From: Herbaspirillum frisingense GSF30
GTDB taxonomy: Bacteria > Pseudomonadota > Gammaproteobacteria > Burkholderiales > Burkholderiaceae_D
Assembly: GCF_000300975.2 (NCBI RefSeq)
Contig: NZ_AEEC02000049.1
Coordinates: forward strand, 1-32,818
Length of the DNA stretch: 32,818 nt
Direction of reading: 5' to 3'
The position numbers and the translations under genes are program-made. Positions 25,824 to 32,818 of this stretch are shown here, piece by piece (the stretch's first letter is position 1; each line of letters opens with the position of its first letter). Under the pieces are notes generated by a model, which was not told the origin of the DNA, ran no database searches, and worked only from the letters and a program-made list of their open reading frames with translations.

Positions 25824-26744
25824 TCAGCGGCGCACGGCCATGCGCCTGCCAATGGCCACCACCACGATCACCGCCAGCGCAAAGAGCATGTTGCTCGCAT
25901 CCAGGGCTTCATTGGCGATCACTGCGGCCCCCAGCAGGCTCATGAAAGGTTGCAACAATTGCACCTGACCGACACGGGCAATGCCGCCCAGAGCCAGGCC
26001 CTTGTACCAGAAGAAAAAGCCGATGAACATCGAGAACAGCGACACGTAGGCAAACGCCAGCCAGGCCGGTGCCGAGGCGGTGACGCCATATTGCCAGCCC
26101 AGCCACAGCGACACCGGCAGCATCACCGGCAAGGCCACCACCAGCGCCCAGGCGATCACGTTCTGGCCACCCATGGTCTGTGCCAGCCGACCGCCCTCGG
26201 CATAGCCCATGGCCGCCGCGATCACGGCCGCAAAGAGGGCAAAGTCGGCCAGGTGGAAACTGCCACCGCCTTCGTGCAAGGCAAACCCGATCACGATGCC
26301 CGAGCCCACCAGCGCGGCCAGCCAGAAGCCGGCCGAGGGTCGCTCGCCGAAACGCAGCGCCCCGAACAGCGCAGTCGCCAGCGGCAGCAGGCCGACCACC
26401 ACGGCGCCGTGCGCAGCCGGCACATAGCGCATGGCGATCGAGGAAAACAGCGGGAAACCCACCACCACGCCCAGTGCCGTGATTACCAGGGCGCGCAGTT
26501 GGCTGGCCGTGGGGCGCGGTGCCTTGATCCAGACCAGCAACACCAGCGCGCACACGCCGGCCACCACCGCCCGACCGAAGGCGACGAAGGCGGGATTGAG
26601 TTCGGCCACGGCGATGCGGGTAAAGGGCAGCGTGAGACTGAAGATCGCCACCCCGATCAGGCCCAGCCACATGCCGCGACTTTCGTGGCGTGCCGGTACC
26701 CCGGTCGATGGACTACCCAGAACGGATTTGCTGCCTGTCTGCAT
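25824..26744 (-). CDS. EamA/DMT-superfamily transporter
   Basis: A 306-residue inner-membrane transporter with about ten hydrophobic helices in two EamA repeats (about 25-155 and 170-300). LIGVAIFSLTLPFTRIAVAELNPAFVAFGRAV is the typical first repeat start, and IGFFFWYKGLALGGIARVGQVQLLQPFMSLLGA the second-repeat core. DMT transporters often export amino acids or metabolites; the direction and substrate are not visible. The ATG at 26744 has only a weak AGGG site. It lies between ridA and the LysE-type gene on the same strand, each with gaps over 100 bases. Confidence 0.9.
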   Translation of the reverse strand: MQTGSKSVLGSPSTGVPARHESRGMWLGLIGVAIFSLTLPFTRIAVAELNPAFVAFGRAVVAGVCALVLLVWIKAPRPTASQLRALVITALGVVVGFPLFSSIAMRYVPAAHGAVVVGLLPLATALFGALRFGERPSAGFWLAALVGSGIVIGFALHEGGGSFHLADFALFAAVIAAAMGYAEGGRLAQTMGGQNVIAWALVVALPVMLPVSLWLGWQYGVTASAPAWLAFAYVSLFSMFIGFFFWYKGLALGGIARVGQVQLLQPFMSLLGAAVIANEALDASNMLFALAVIVVVAIGRRMAVRR

Positions 26745-26855
26745 GAAATGACCCTGTCTGCGTACGCTGTTGTCTTATTGATATAAAAGATTTACCCGCG
26801 CCCTGCCCGTCCCCGACGGCCCTGACAACCCTGGCAGCCGCGGCCTGGCGCCGCA
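26745..26855 (-). other. Gap between EamA and LysE-type genes
   Basis: A 111-base spacer. It includes an AT-rich patch (about 26772-26800), probably the EamA promoter, but I cannot assign -10 and -35 boxes. Several GC-rich stems (for example GCGGC-GCCAG-GCCGC near the LysE-type stop) lack a T run and are not clear terminators. Confidence 0.3.
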
Positions 26856-27455
26856 TTACAGCCAGATCGCCAGCGCCGAATACAGGGTCAGCACCACCAT
26901 GGTCGCGGCAAAGCCGATGCGCCACAGCGGGCGTTCCAGATAGCGCCGCAATACCGCTCCGGCACCGGCCCAGACCGACACGCAAGGCAGGTTGATGGCG
27001 CAGAACACCAGGCAGTAGATCAGGATTGCCAGCCATCCGGCATGCTTATGCAGCAACGGCATGAAGGCCGACGCACCGGTGATGGCCATCACCCAGGCCT
27101 TGGGATTGGCGAACTGGAACATCGCCGCCGCGCCGAAGGACATCGGCTGCAGCGCCCGCTCCCCCGTGCCGGCCACGCCCATGCGGCGCAATTGCCAGGC
27201 CAGGTACAACAAATAGGCGCAGCCAGCCGCCTTGAGCAGCAGCACCACCTGCGGCAGCGCCACCACCAGCTCGCCTATACCGAAGGCGCATACCGCCAGC
27301 AGGACGCCGAAGCCGAAGGTGATACCCAGCATGTGCGGTACCGAGCGACGAAAGCCGAACCAGATCCCCGAGGAGGTCAGCATGATGTTGTTGGGTCCCG
27401 GCGTGATCGAGGAGACAAAGGCGAACGACATCAGTGGTAGCAAAGCCTCGATCAT
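26856..27455 (-). CDS. LysE/RhtB-family amino-acid exporter
   Basis: A 199-residue inner-membrane exporter with about six helices. SSITPGPNNIMLTSSGIWFGFRRSVPHMLGI is the hallmark LysE/RhtB start, and FQFANPKAWVMAITGAS the conserved loop. The family exports basic or neutral amino acids such as threonine, homoserine or cysteine derivatives. The start overlaps the dehydratase stop as ATGA, so both are translated together. The export of a toxic or surplus substrate of the dehydratase is the simplest reading. Confidence 0.93.
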   Translation of the reverse strand: MIEALLPLMSFAFVSSITPGPNNIMLTSSGIWFGFRRSVPHMLGITFGFGVLLAVCAFGIGELVVALPQVVLLLKAAGCAYLLYLAWQLRRMGVAGTGERALQPMSFGAAAMFQFANPKAWVMAITGASAFMPLLHKHAGWLAILIYCLVFCAINLPCVSVWAGAGAVLRRYLERPLWRIGFAATMVVLTLYSALAIWL

Positions 27456-28546
27456 GCCGACCTCCGCTGCGCCAGCTGGCTTTCGTGCGGGGCTTGAGCA
27501 TGCCCCTGCACCAGCGACACCACCCGCGCCGGGGCCAGCAGGGCATCGGCCACGGCACTGTCGCGGGCCAGCACACGGGCAAAGACGTCATGATCGACGT
27601 TACCGCCGGAGAGCGTGATGCCGATCTTCTTGCCGCGCAGCCGCGCGCGCAGCTGCAAGGCCGCTGCCAGGGCGCAGGCCCCCGCTCCTTCGGCCACATT
27701 GTGGGTGGCAATGAAGGCCAGCTTCATGGCGTCCATGACTTCATCGTCGGTGACGGCCACGACCTCGTCCACTTCGGACAGCATCACCTCCAGCGAGGCC
27801 TGATCGGGGACGCGACAGGCGACGCCATCGGCGATACAGGTACTGACCGGCGCCTCGATCTTGCGGCCGGCCTCGAAGGACAGCTTGTAGGCCAGCGCGT
27901 GGGCGGACACCACGCCGATGATGCGGGTCTTCAGGCCCAGTGCATTGCGCGCTGCTACCGCGCCGCACATGCCGGAACCCTGGCCGATGGGGACCAGCAC
28001 CAGGTCCAGTTCGGGCTGGGCGGCGAACAGTTCCATCCAGTAGGTCGAGACGCCGGCCACCAGGTCACGGTGGAAAGACGGGATCATGTGCAATTGCTGC
28101 TGTTGCGCCAGTTGCTGGGCGTGTTCGCGGCTGTCCTGAAATTCGCGACCATGTTCGATCAGATCCACGCCAAGCGCACGCATGGCGGCATTCTTTTCGC
28201 GGCTGTTGCCTTCGGGCACGACAATGGTGGCAGGAATGCCGAAGCGGCGCGCCGACAACCCCACCGACTGGCCGTGATTGCCCCGGGTGGCCGAGATCAC
28301 GCCGGACAGTTGCGGCTGTTGCCGAGCCAGGTGATGCAGATAGACCATGCCACCGCGCACCTTGAAGGCACCCGTGGGGGCATGGTTCTCGTGCTTGACC
28401 CAGACTTCGGCACCCAGTGCCTGGTTCAGCAGCGGCCAGCACAGTTGCGCGGTGGGTGCCATGCCGGCATAGACGATACCGGCGGCCTGTTCGATCTCCA
28501 TCAGGCTGGGCAACAGGCGGTGGGCGGCGGAAGTGGCTTGGGTCAT
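27452..28546 (-). CDS. Threonine-dehydratase-like PLP enzyme
   Basis: A 364-residue fold-type-II PLP enzyme. PLP Lys62 is in PTGAFKVRGG, followed by SATRGNHGQSVGLSARRFG and the phosphate-binding loop GQGSGMCGAV. A TLSGGNVD motif lies near residue 320, as in serine/threonine dehydratases. No ACT regulatory domain follows, so it is the catabolic (IlvA-short/TdcB) shape. The substrate may be threonine, serine or a beta-hydroxy amino acid. The frame is open to 28747, which would overlap the divergent gene; ATG 28546 has an AGGAGA site seven bases away. It is coupled to the LysE-type exporter and divergent from a MocR regulator. Confidence 0.9.
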   Translation of the reverse strand: MTQATSAAHRLLPSLMEIEQAAGIVYAGMAPTAQLCWPLLNQALGAEVWVKHENHAPTGAFKVRGGMVYLHHLARQQPQLSGVISATRGNHGQSVGLSARRFGIPATIVVPEGNSREKNAAMRALGVDLIEHGREFQDSREHAQQLAQQQQLHMIPSFHRDLVAGVSTYWMELFAAQPELDLVLVPIGQGSGMCGAVAARNALGLKTRIIGVVSAHALAYKLSFEAGRKIEAPVSTCIADGVACRVPDQASLEVMLSEVDEVVAVTDDEVMDAMKLAFIATHNVAEGAGACALAAALQLRARLRGKKIGITLSGGNVDHDVFARVLARDSAVADALLAPARVVSLVQGHAQAPHESQLAQRRSA

Positions 28547-28656
28547 GACGGTTCTCCTATCGGAATGCAGGTTGCTGGCGACAAGGCCGGGTGGACCGAG
28601 GCGGCCCGGATTGGCTTGCTTGTCCCGGCGATACGCTTGCTCTTGTATTGGAAGCC

Positions 28657-28690
28657 ATCCTAGCCGACAATACCGATACAGTACCTGTAC
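28657..28690. promoter_or_regulatory. MocR operator and promoter candidate between dehydratase and regulator
   Basis: The perfect inverted repeat TACAG-TAC-CTGTA (28677-28689) lies in the divergent gap. CCGATACAGT (28673-28682) overlaps it and matches CCGGTACAGT upstream of ridA, in the same orientation. On the minus strand, TAGGAT (28657-28662) is a likely -10 of the dehydratase gene, and the motif falls at its -35 position. Confidence 0.5.
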
Positions 28691-28726
28691 ACTTTTCCAA
28701 ATAATCCCAAACATTGTCACGGCAAA

Positions 28727-30223
28727 ATGACCAATACAGTCAAGCAATTGCGCAGCGTCAGACCCGATATGCCTCAGAGCGACAGCGCCCTCCCCGGCTG
28801 GCCGCTGCTGTTGCGCGAGAGTGGCGAATCGCTGGTGGACCAGATTGTGCGCGGCATCCGCGCCCGCATCGATGACAAGCTCTTGCGCAGCGGCGTGCGC
28901 ATGCCCTCGATCCGGCAGTTTGCCGATGGCAACGAGATTTCGCGCTTTACCGTGGTGGAGGCCTATGACCGCCTGGTGGCCCAGGGCTATCTGGAATCGC
29001 GCCGGGGCTCCGGCTTCTACGTCAAGGAACGCTCACCCCTGGGTGGCGGCTATGGCAACACCGCTGCCCAGGCCGAAGCCGTGGCCGAGGCCGGGCGCGG
29101 GCTGGATGTGGTCTGGCTGGTACGCAACATGTTCCGCCAGATGCCGCCGCACAAGATGCCCGGGGGCGGTCTGCTGCCGCCGGACTGGCTGGATGGCGAA
29201 CTGATCGCCAACGCCCTCCGTGCCGTCAGCCGCGACAACCCTTCCCTGCTGCTGGGCTATGGCACGCCGCTGGGTTTCCTGCCGCTGCGCCAGCAGTTGC
29301 AGCTGAAGCTGGCGGAGCTGGAAATCGCCGCCGCCCCCGACCAGATCGTGATGACCACGGGCGTGACCCAGGGCCTGGACACGGTGGCGCGGCATTTCCT
29401 GCGCCCGGGCGATGTGATCTTCGTCGATGATCCGGCCTGGTTCCTGATGTTCGGCTCCTTTGCTGCGCTGGGCGCCAAGATCGTGGGCATCCCACGGCTG
29501 GGCGACGGCCCCGACATCGCGCGCCTGCGCGAGCTGGCGGCGATCCACAAGCCCAAGCTGTACGTGATCAATTCGGTACTGCACAACCCGACCTCGACCT
29601 CGCTGTCGGCGGCCAAGGCCTTCCAGGTCCTGCGCATCGCCGAGGAACACGATTTCATCATCGTCGAGGATGACATCTACTGCGACATGCATCCCGGTTC
29701 GGCGGTACAGCCGGCGACCCGCATCGCCGCGCTGGACCAGCTGCAGCGGGTGATCTACCTGGGCGGTTTTTCCAAGACCTTGTCGGCCAACCTGCGGGTG
29801 GGCTTCATCGCCACCTCGGCCGAACTGGCGCGCAGCCTGGCCGACCGCAAGCTGCTCTCGACCCTCACCACCGGCGAGATCGGCGAACGCGTGGCCTACA
29901 AGGTGCTCTCGGAGGGGCATTACCGCAAGCATGCCGAACGGCTGCGGGCGCGGCTCAATGGCGCGCGCGACAAGGTGATGCGCCAGCTGGAACGCATGGG
30001 CATGGAGATCGGTGATCCGCCGCCCTGCGGGATGTTCCTGTGGGTCGATACCGGGCGCGACACCAATGTCATGACCGAGGAGGCGATGGAACAGGGCTTC
30101 CTGCTGGCACCGGGCAGCCTGTTCTCGCCTGCGCAGCTGCCCTCCACGCGCATGCGCATCAACGTGGCCAGCATGTCCGACCCCGGCATCTGGCGCTTCC
30201 TGGAAAAGGCGATGGCGCGCTGA
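28727..30223 (+). CDS. MocR-family transcriptional regulator (GntR HTH plus aminotransferase domain)
   Basis: A 498-residue regulator with a GntR-type winged helix (about 30-105, with GVRMPSIRQFADGNEISRFTVVEAYDRLV and the ESRRGSGFYV wing). A linker leads to a PLP-binding aminotransferase fold (about 165-495). Lys350 in LGGFSKTLSANLRVGF is the expected Schiff-base lysine, and NSVLHNPTSTSLS and EDDIYCDMHP are typical. The ribosome site at ATG 28727 is weak; ATG 28769 is an alternative. It is divergent from the dehydratase-exporter pair and is its likely regulator, perhaps also of ridA. Confidence 0.9.
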   Translation: MTNTVKQLRSVRPDMPQSDSALPGWPLLLRESGESLVDQIVRGIRARIDDKLLRSGVRMPSIRQFADGNEISRFTVVEAYDRLVAQGYLESRRGSGFYVKERSPLGGGYGNTAAQAEAVAEAGRGLDVVWLVRNMFRQMPPHKMPGGGLLPPDWLDGELIANALRAVSRDNPSLLLGYGTPLGFLPLRQQLQLKLAELEIAAAPDQIVMTTGVTQGLDTVARHFLRPGDVIFVDDPAWFLMFGSFAALGAKIVGIPRLGDGPDIARLRELAAIHKPKLYVINSVLHNPTSTSLSAAKAFQVLRIAEEHDFIIVEDDIYCDMHPGSAVQPATRIAALDQLQRVIYLGGFSKTLSANLRVGFIATSAELARSLADRKLLSTLTTGEIGERVAYKVLSEGHYRKHAERLRARLNGARDKVMRQLERMGMEIGDPPPCGMFLWVDTGRDTNVMTEEAMEQGFLLAPGSLFSPAQLPSTRMRINVASMSDPGIWRFLEKAMAR

Positions 30224-30245
30224 GCCCCCTCGCCCACCCTGGCCG

Positions 30246-30268
30246 ACCTGACCACCGGTAGGTCAGGT
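30246..30268. repeat. Hairpin at the end of the RTX-like gene
   Basis: ACCTGACC (30246-30253) and GGTCAGGT (30261-30268) form a perfect 8-bp stem with a 7-base loop between convergent stop codons. The right arm includes the stop codon of the RTX-like gene. No T run is present on either strand, so its role as a terminator is doubtful. Confidence 0.5.
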
Positions 30269-32818
30269 GGTCAGGTGGATGCGCGCCACTTCCTGGTTGC
30301 TGGCATTGTAGAAGGCATAGTCGGTGGTACCGGGGAAGTAGACGTAATGGTCCGAACCATTGGCCATGATCTGCAAGCTTTCACTGGAGCTCATCTTCAC
30401 CGTCAACAGGTGCGAGGTGGCACCGCTGACCATGCCCATGTTGATCACGTCCTGGGCCGTGATGATGATGTTGGTGCCATTGCCGGCGCTGACATCGAGG
30501 GTGGTGATACCGCTGACCTTGCTGGAGAAATTGCTCAGGTTCAGGGTATTGCCCAGGTCGGCGAAATGCAGCGTCGTCACCCCGGCCACGCCATTGATGG
30601 AATCGATGTTGGAGGTGCCGGTGTTCTTGTTGACCATGTCGCTCTGCGCGCCGGCGGTACTGCCCAGGCCGGCGCTGACATTGATCAGGTTCGTGCCGCT
30701 GCCCACCGTCACCGAATTGTGCCCGCCCTCGACCACGTTGAAGATATCGGTACCGGAACTGGCGCCACCGCCCGAGAGGACGTTGGTGGTGCCGTTGCCG
30801 CGCGCGGTCAGGGTATTGGCACCGCTGTTGCCGGTAAGGGTGCTGTTGACGCTGCTGCTGCCTTCCAGGTTGGCGATGCCGACATAGCTGTCCCCGTTGG
30901 CATCGCCGCTGCTGCCGCCGCTCACCAAGCTGGCATTGATCGCGCCGCTGGTGGAATACAAGTAGCTGACGGTATCGCTACCGCCGGCCCCACCATTGAA
31001 GACATTGGCCACACCGCTGGCATAGAAGATATCGTCGCCGGCGCTGCCGGTGACGTTCTGGATGTTGACGTAGGTGTCGTTGGCGGCATAGCCATTGGCA
31101 CCGGTGCCGTGGAACAGGTCCACGGTCACGCCCACCCCGCCCGAACGCGCATAGTTGACCGTATTGTTGCCGGCGCCACCGTCGAAGGCGTTGGTGGCGG
31201 CACTGGCATAGAACGTGTCGTTGCCGGAACCGCCGATCAGGTTTTCGATATTGGTGAACTTGTCGCCGAGCGCATAGAGGCCGCTGGCGGCCAGCGTATT
31301 GGTCAGGTCCACCGTCACGCCACCGGTATCGAATTCATAGCTCACCGTATCGACGCCGGCACCACCATCGAAGTTGTTGGCCTGGGTGCTGGCCTTGAAC
31401 AGGTCGTTGGCGGCGCTGCCGATCACGTTGTCGATGTTGAACAGGGTATCGCCCTGGGCGTCGCCACCGGTACCGGTGCCGTTCTTCAGGTCGATGGTCA
31501 CGCCCAGCGTCGAGCCGGCGTAGGACGCGAAGGTCGAACCCCGGTTGCCGACCACCGCGGTGATGCTGTCGGCACCCGCGCCGCCTTCCAGCACCGAGCG
31601 CGTACCGGGGGTGGAGAACCCCTTGAGCACGTCATTGAAGGCACTGCCCACCACGTTCTCGATATTGGTGTAGGAATCGCCGGCGGCATAGTTGCCGCTG
31701 CCGGTACCGGTGGCCGTGGACAGGTCCACATTCACGCCGTTGGTACCGTCACTGCTGGTGGAGAGCGAATAGTTGACGGTGTCCGAGCCGCCGGTGCCGC
31801 CATTGAGGATGTTGACTGCAGCGCTGGCCAGGAAGGTATCGTCGTTGTTGCTGCCGATGACGTTGTCGATGTTGAACAGGGTATCGCCCTGGGCATCCCC
31901 CCCGGTACCGGTCCCGTTCTTCAGGTCGATGGTCACGCCGCTGGACGAGCCGGCATAGGACGCATAGGTGTAGGCGCGATTGCCTAGGTCGGCGGTGATG
32001 CTGTCGGCACCCTTGCCACCGGTCAGTACCGACATCACGCCGACCGTGGAAAAGCCGGTCAGGGTATCGGCCCAGTCGCTGCCGATGACGTTCTGGATGT
32101 TGGCATAGGTGTCGCCCTGGGCGTAGTTGCCCGATCCGACGCCACTGGTGAGGTTGACCGTCACGCCGGTGGCGCTGTTGCTGCTGGTGGAACCGGCATA
32201 GCTGACCGTGTTCGACCCGGCTCCGCCATCCAGGAAGTTGGCGGCCGCGTTGGCCACGATGGTGTCGTTGCCACTGCCGCCGGTGGCGTCCTGGATGTTG
32301 GCATAGGTATCGCCATTGGCCAGGCTGCCGGCACCGCCCGAACCGCTGCCGCTGAGCAGGTTGATGGTTTCGTTGACGGTGGAGTTGGCGTAGCTCACCC
32401 GATTGTGCAGCGAACCTGTACCGCCATCGAAGAAGTTGGCGGCCGCGCTGGCCACGAACACGTCATCGGCGGACCCGCCGGTGGCATCCTGGATGTTGGT
32501 GTAGGTGTCGCCATTGGCCAGGCTGCCCGTGCCGCCCGTACCGGTTCCGTTGAACAGGTTGATGGTTTCGGCCACCGTCGAGGTACTGTAGTTGACCCGG
32601 TTATGGGTGCCGCCACCGCCATCGAAATTGTTGGCGGCAATATTGCCGTAGAAGGTGTCATTGCCACCACCGCCGGTGATGTCCTGGATGTTGATGTAGG
32701 TGTCGCCGTTGGCCCGGCTGTTGGTGCCGCCACTGCCCTGGCCGGTGACCAAATTGACGGTCTCGTCGACTGCGGAATTGGCATAGCTCACGCGGTTGTG
32801 CAGCGAGCCGGTGCCACC
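30263..32818 (-). CDS. RTX-like beta-strand repeat protein, N-terminus outside window
   Basis: The C-terminal part (over 840 residues) of a large repetitive protein; the gene continues past the right edge, so no start is visible. Ten units of about 61-83 residues follow one pattern: V-S-Y-A-G-S, a strand (VTVDL), GTGTGG, G-D-T-Y-x-N-I-x-N-V-I-G-S, D-D-T-F-x-A-S-A-A-N, then DGGAG. The GGxGNDTF and DGGAGxDT pieces resemble calcium-binding RTX motifs. The last 200 residues are non-repetitive and end in VARIHLTT. Low charge, few Lys and no Cys suggest a type-I-secreted surface or extracellular protein. The secretion genes are not in the window. Confidence 0.8.
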   Translation of the reverse strand, partial: GGTGSLHNRVSYANSAVDETVNLVTGQGSGGTNSRANGDTYINIQDITGGGGNDTFYGNIAANNFDGGGGTHNRVNYSTSTVAETINLFNGTGTGGTGSLANGDTYTNIQDATGGSADDVFVASAAANFFDGGTGSLHNRVSYANSTVNETINLLSGSGSGGAGSLANGDTYANIQDATGGSGNDTIVANAAANFLDGGAGSNTVSYAGSTSSNSATGVTVNLTSGVGSGNYAQGDTYANIQNVIGSDWADTLTGFSTVGVMSVLTGGKGADSITADLGNRAYTYASYAGSSSGVTIDLKNGTGTGGDAQGDTLFNIDNVIGSNNDDTFLASAAVNILNGGTGGSDTVNYSLSTSSDGTNGVNVDLSTATGTGSGNYAAGDSYTNIENVVGSAFNDVLKGFSTPGTRSVLEGGAGADSITAVVGNRGSTFASYAGSTLGVTIDLKNGTGTGGDAQGDTLFNIDNVIGSAANDLFKASTQANNFDGGAGVDTVSYEFDTGGVTVDLTNTLAASGLYALGDKFTNIENLIGGSGNDTFYASAATNAFDGGAGNNTVNYARSGGVGVTVDLFHGTGANGYAANDTYVNIQNVTGSAGDDIFYASGVANVFNGGAGGSDTVSYLYSTSGAINASLVSGGSSGDANGDSYVGIANLEGSSSVNSTLTGNSGANTLTARGNGTTNVLSGGGASSGTDIFNVVEGGHNSVTVGSGTNLINVSAGLGSTAGAQSDMVNKNTGTSNIDSINGVAGVTTLHFADLGNTLNLSNFSSKVSGITTLDVSAGNGTNIIITAQDVINMGMVSGATSHLLTVKMSSSESLQIMANGSDHYVYFPGTTDYAFYNASNQEVARIHLTT
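31346..32206 (-). repeat. Duplicated super-module within the RTX-like gene
   Basis: Two neighbouring blocks (31346-31777 and 31778-32206) each encode a long unit with a GFSTxGxxSVLxGGxGADSI insert followed by a short unit starting ASYAGS. DNA at 31421-31504 and 31856-31939 (84 bp, 435 bp apart) differs at only a few positions. This points to a recent tandem duplication or gene conversion of a two-unit block. Confidence 0.8.

Noticed and set aside
27434..28663. Plus-strand open frame opposite the dehydratase
   Set aside because: Antisense to a well-supported PLP enzyme and no ribosome site or motif.
30275..31987. Plus-strand open frame of 570 codons opposite the RTX-like gene
   Set aside because: The repeated Gly/Asp-rich codons leave the opposite strand free of stops; the product is a repetitive Val/Gly/Ala sequence with no known domain.
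1..32818. CRISPR array, tRNA, rRNA, prophage or toxin-antitoxin system
   Set aside because: No regularly spaced repeats with unique spacers, no tRNA-like cloverleaf noticed, and no phage or toxin-antitoxin proteins among the supported genes.

Overview
The window is GC-rich, densely coded chromosomal DNA, probably from a betaproteobacterium of the Oxalobacteraceae, most likely Herbaspirillum or a close relative. That placement is inferred from base composition, ParC/ParE sequence character and gene order; no search was run. There is no rRNA, tRNA, CRISPR array, phage gene or intact insertion sequence.

Layout. (1) 1-245 is non-coding and made of nested inverted repeats, ending in a sequence that resembles a transposon end. 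(2) 376-3933 holds an MFS anion symporter, a DUF2848 protein and an amidase-signature hydrolase. Terminators follow the second and third genes, and the substrate is unknown. (3) 4203-9460 is parE, a lytic transglycosylase and parC, so topoisomerase IV is split by a cell-wall enzyme. (4) 9521-9685 encodes a 54-residue membrane protein. (5) 9750-16162, minus strand, is a four-gene tripartite efflux operon: outer-membrane lipoprotein, membrane fusion protein, RbbA-like double ATPase/permease and YhhJ-like permease. A TetR-style palindrome lies upstream. (6) 16325-17437, minus strand, is a free-standing Hpt phosphotransfer protein and an Hsp20 chaperone. The Hsp20 gene has a sigma-32-like promoter and a leader that folds like a ROSE RNA thermometer.

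(7) 17596-20816 has an azoreductase and an acetyltransferase divergent from a MocR regulator, followed by an AhpD-like protein. (8) 20834-23471 has a LysR regulator divergent from a tautomerase, then a lipoprotein metallo-hydrolase. (9) 23546-30223 is an amino-acid metabolism block. A minus-strand RidA / aminotransferase / cupin operon, an EamA transporter and a threonine-dehydratase-like / LysE exporter pair lie beside a second, divergent MocR regulator. A CCG(G/A)TACAGT motif lies upstream of both ridA and the dehydratase, suggesting one regulon. (10) 30263-32818 is the C-terminal part of a large repetitive RTX-like secreted protein, cut by the window edge.

Most of the window is ordinary housekeeping and accessory metabolism. 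The most interesting signals are the ROSE-like thermometer, the dehydratase/RidA/MocR block with its shared operator, the nested palindromes at the left edge, the 10-bp-phased repeats upstream of hpt, and the duplicated super-module in the repeat protein.
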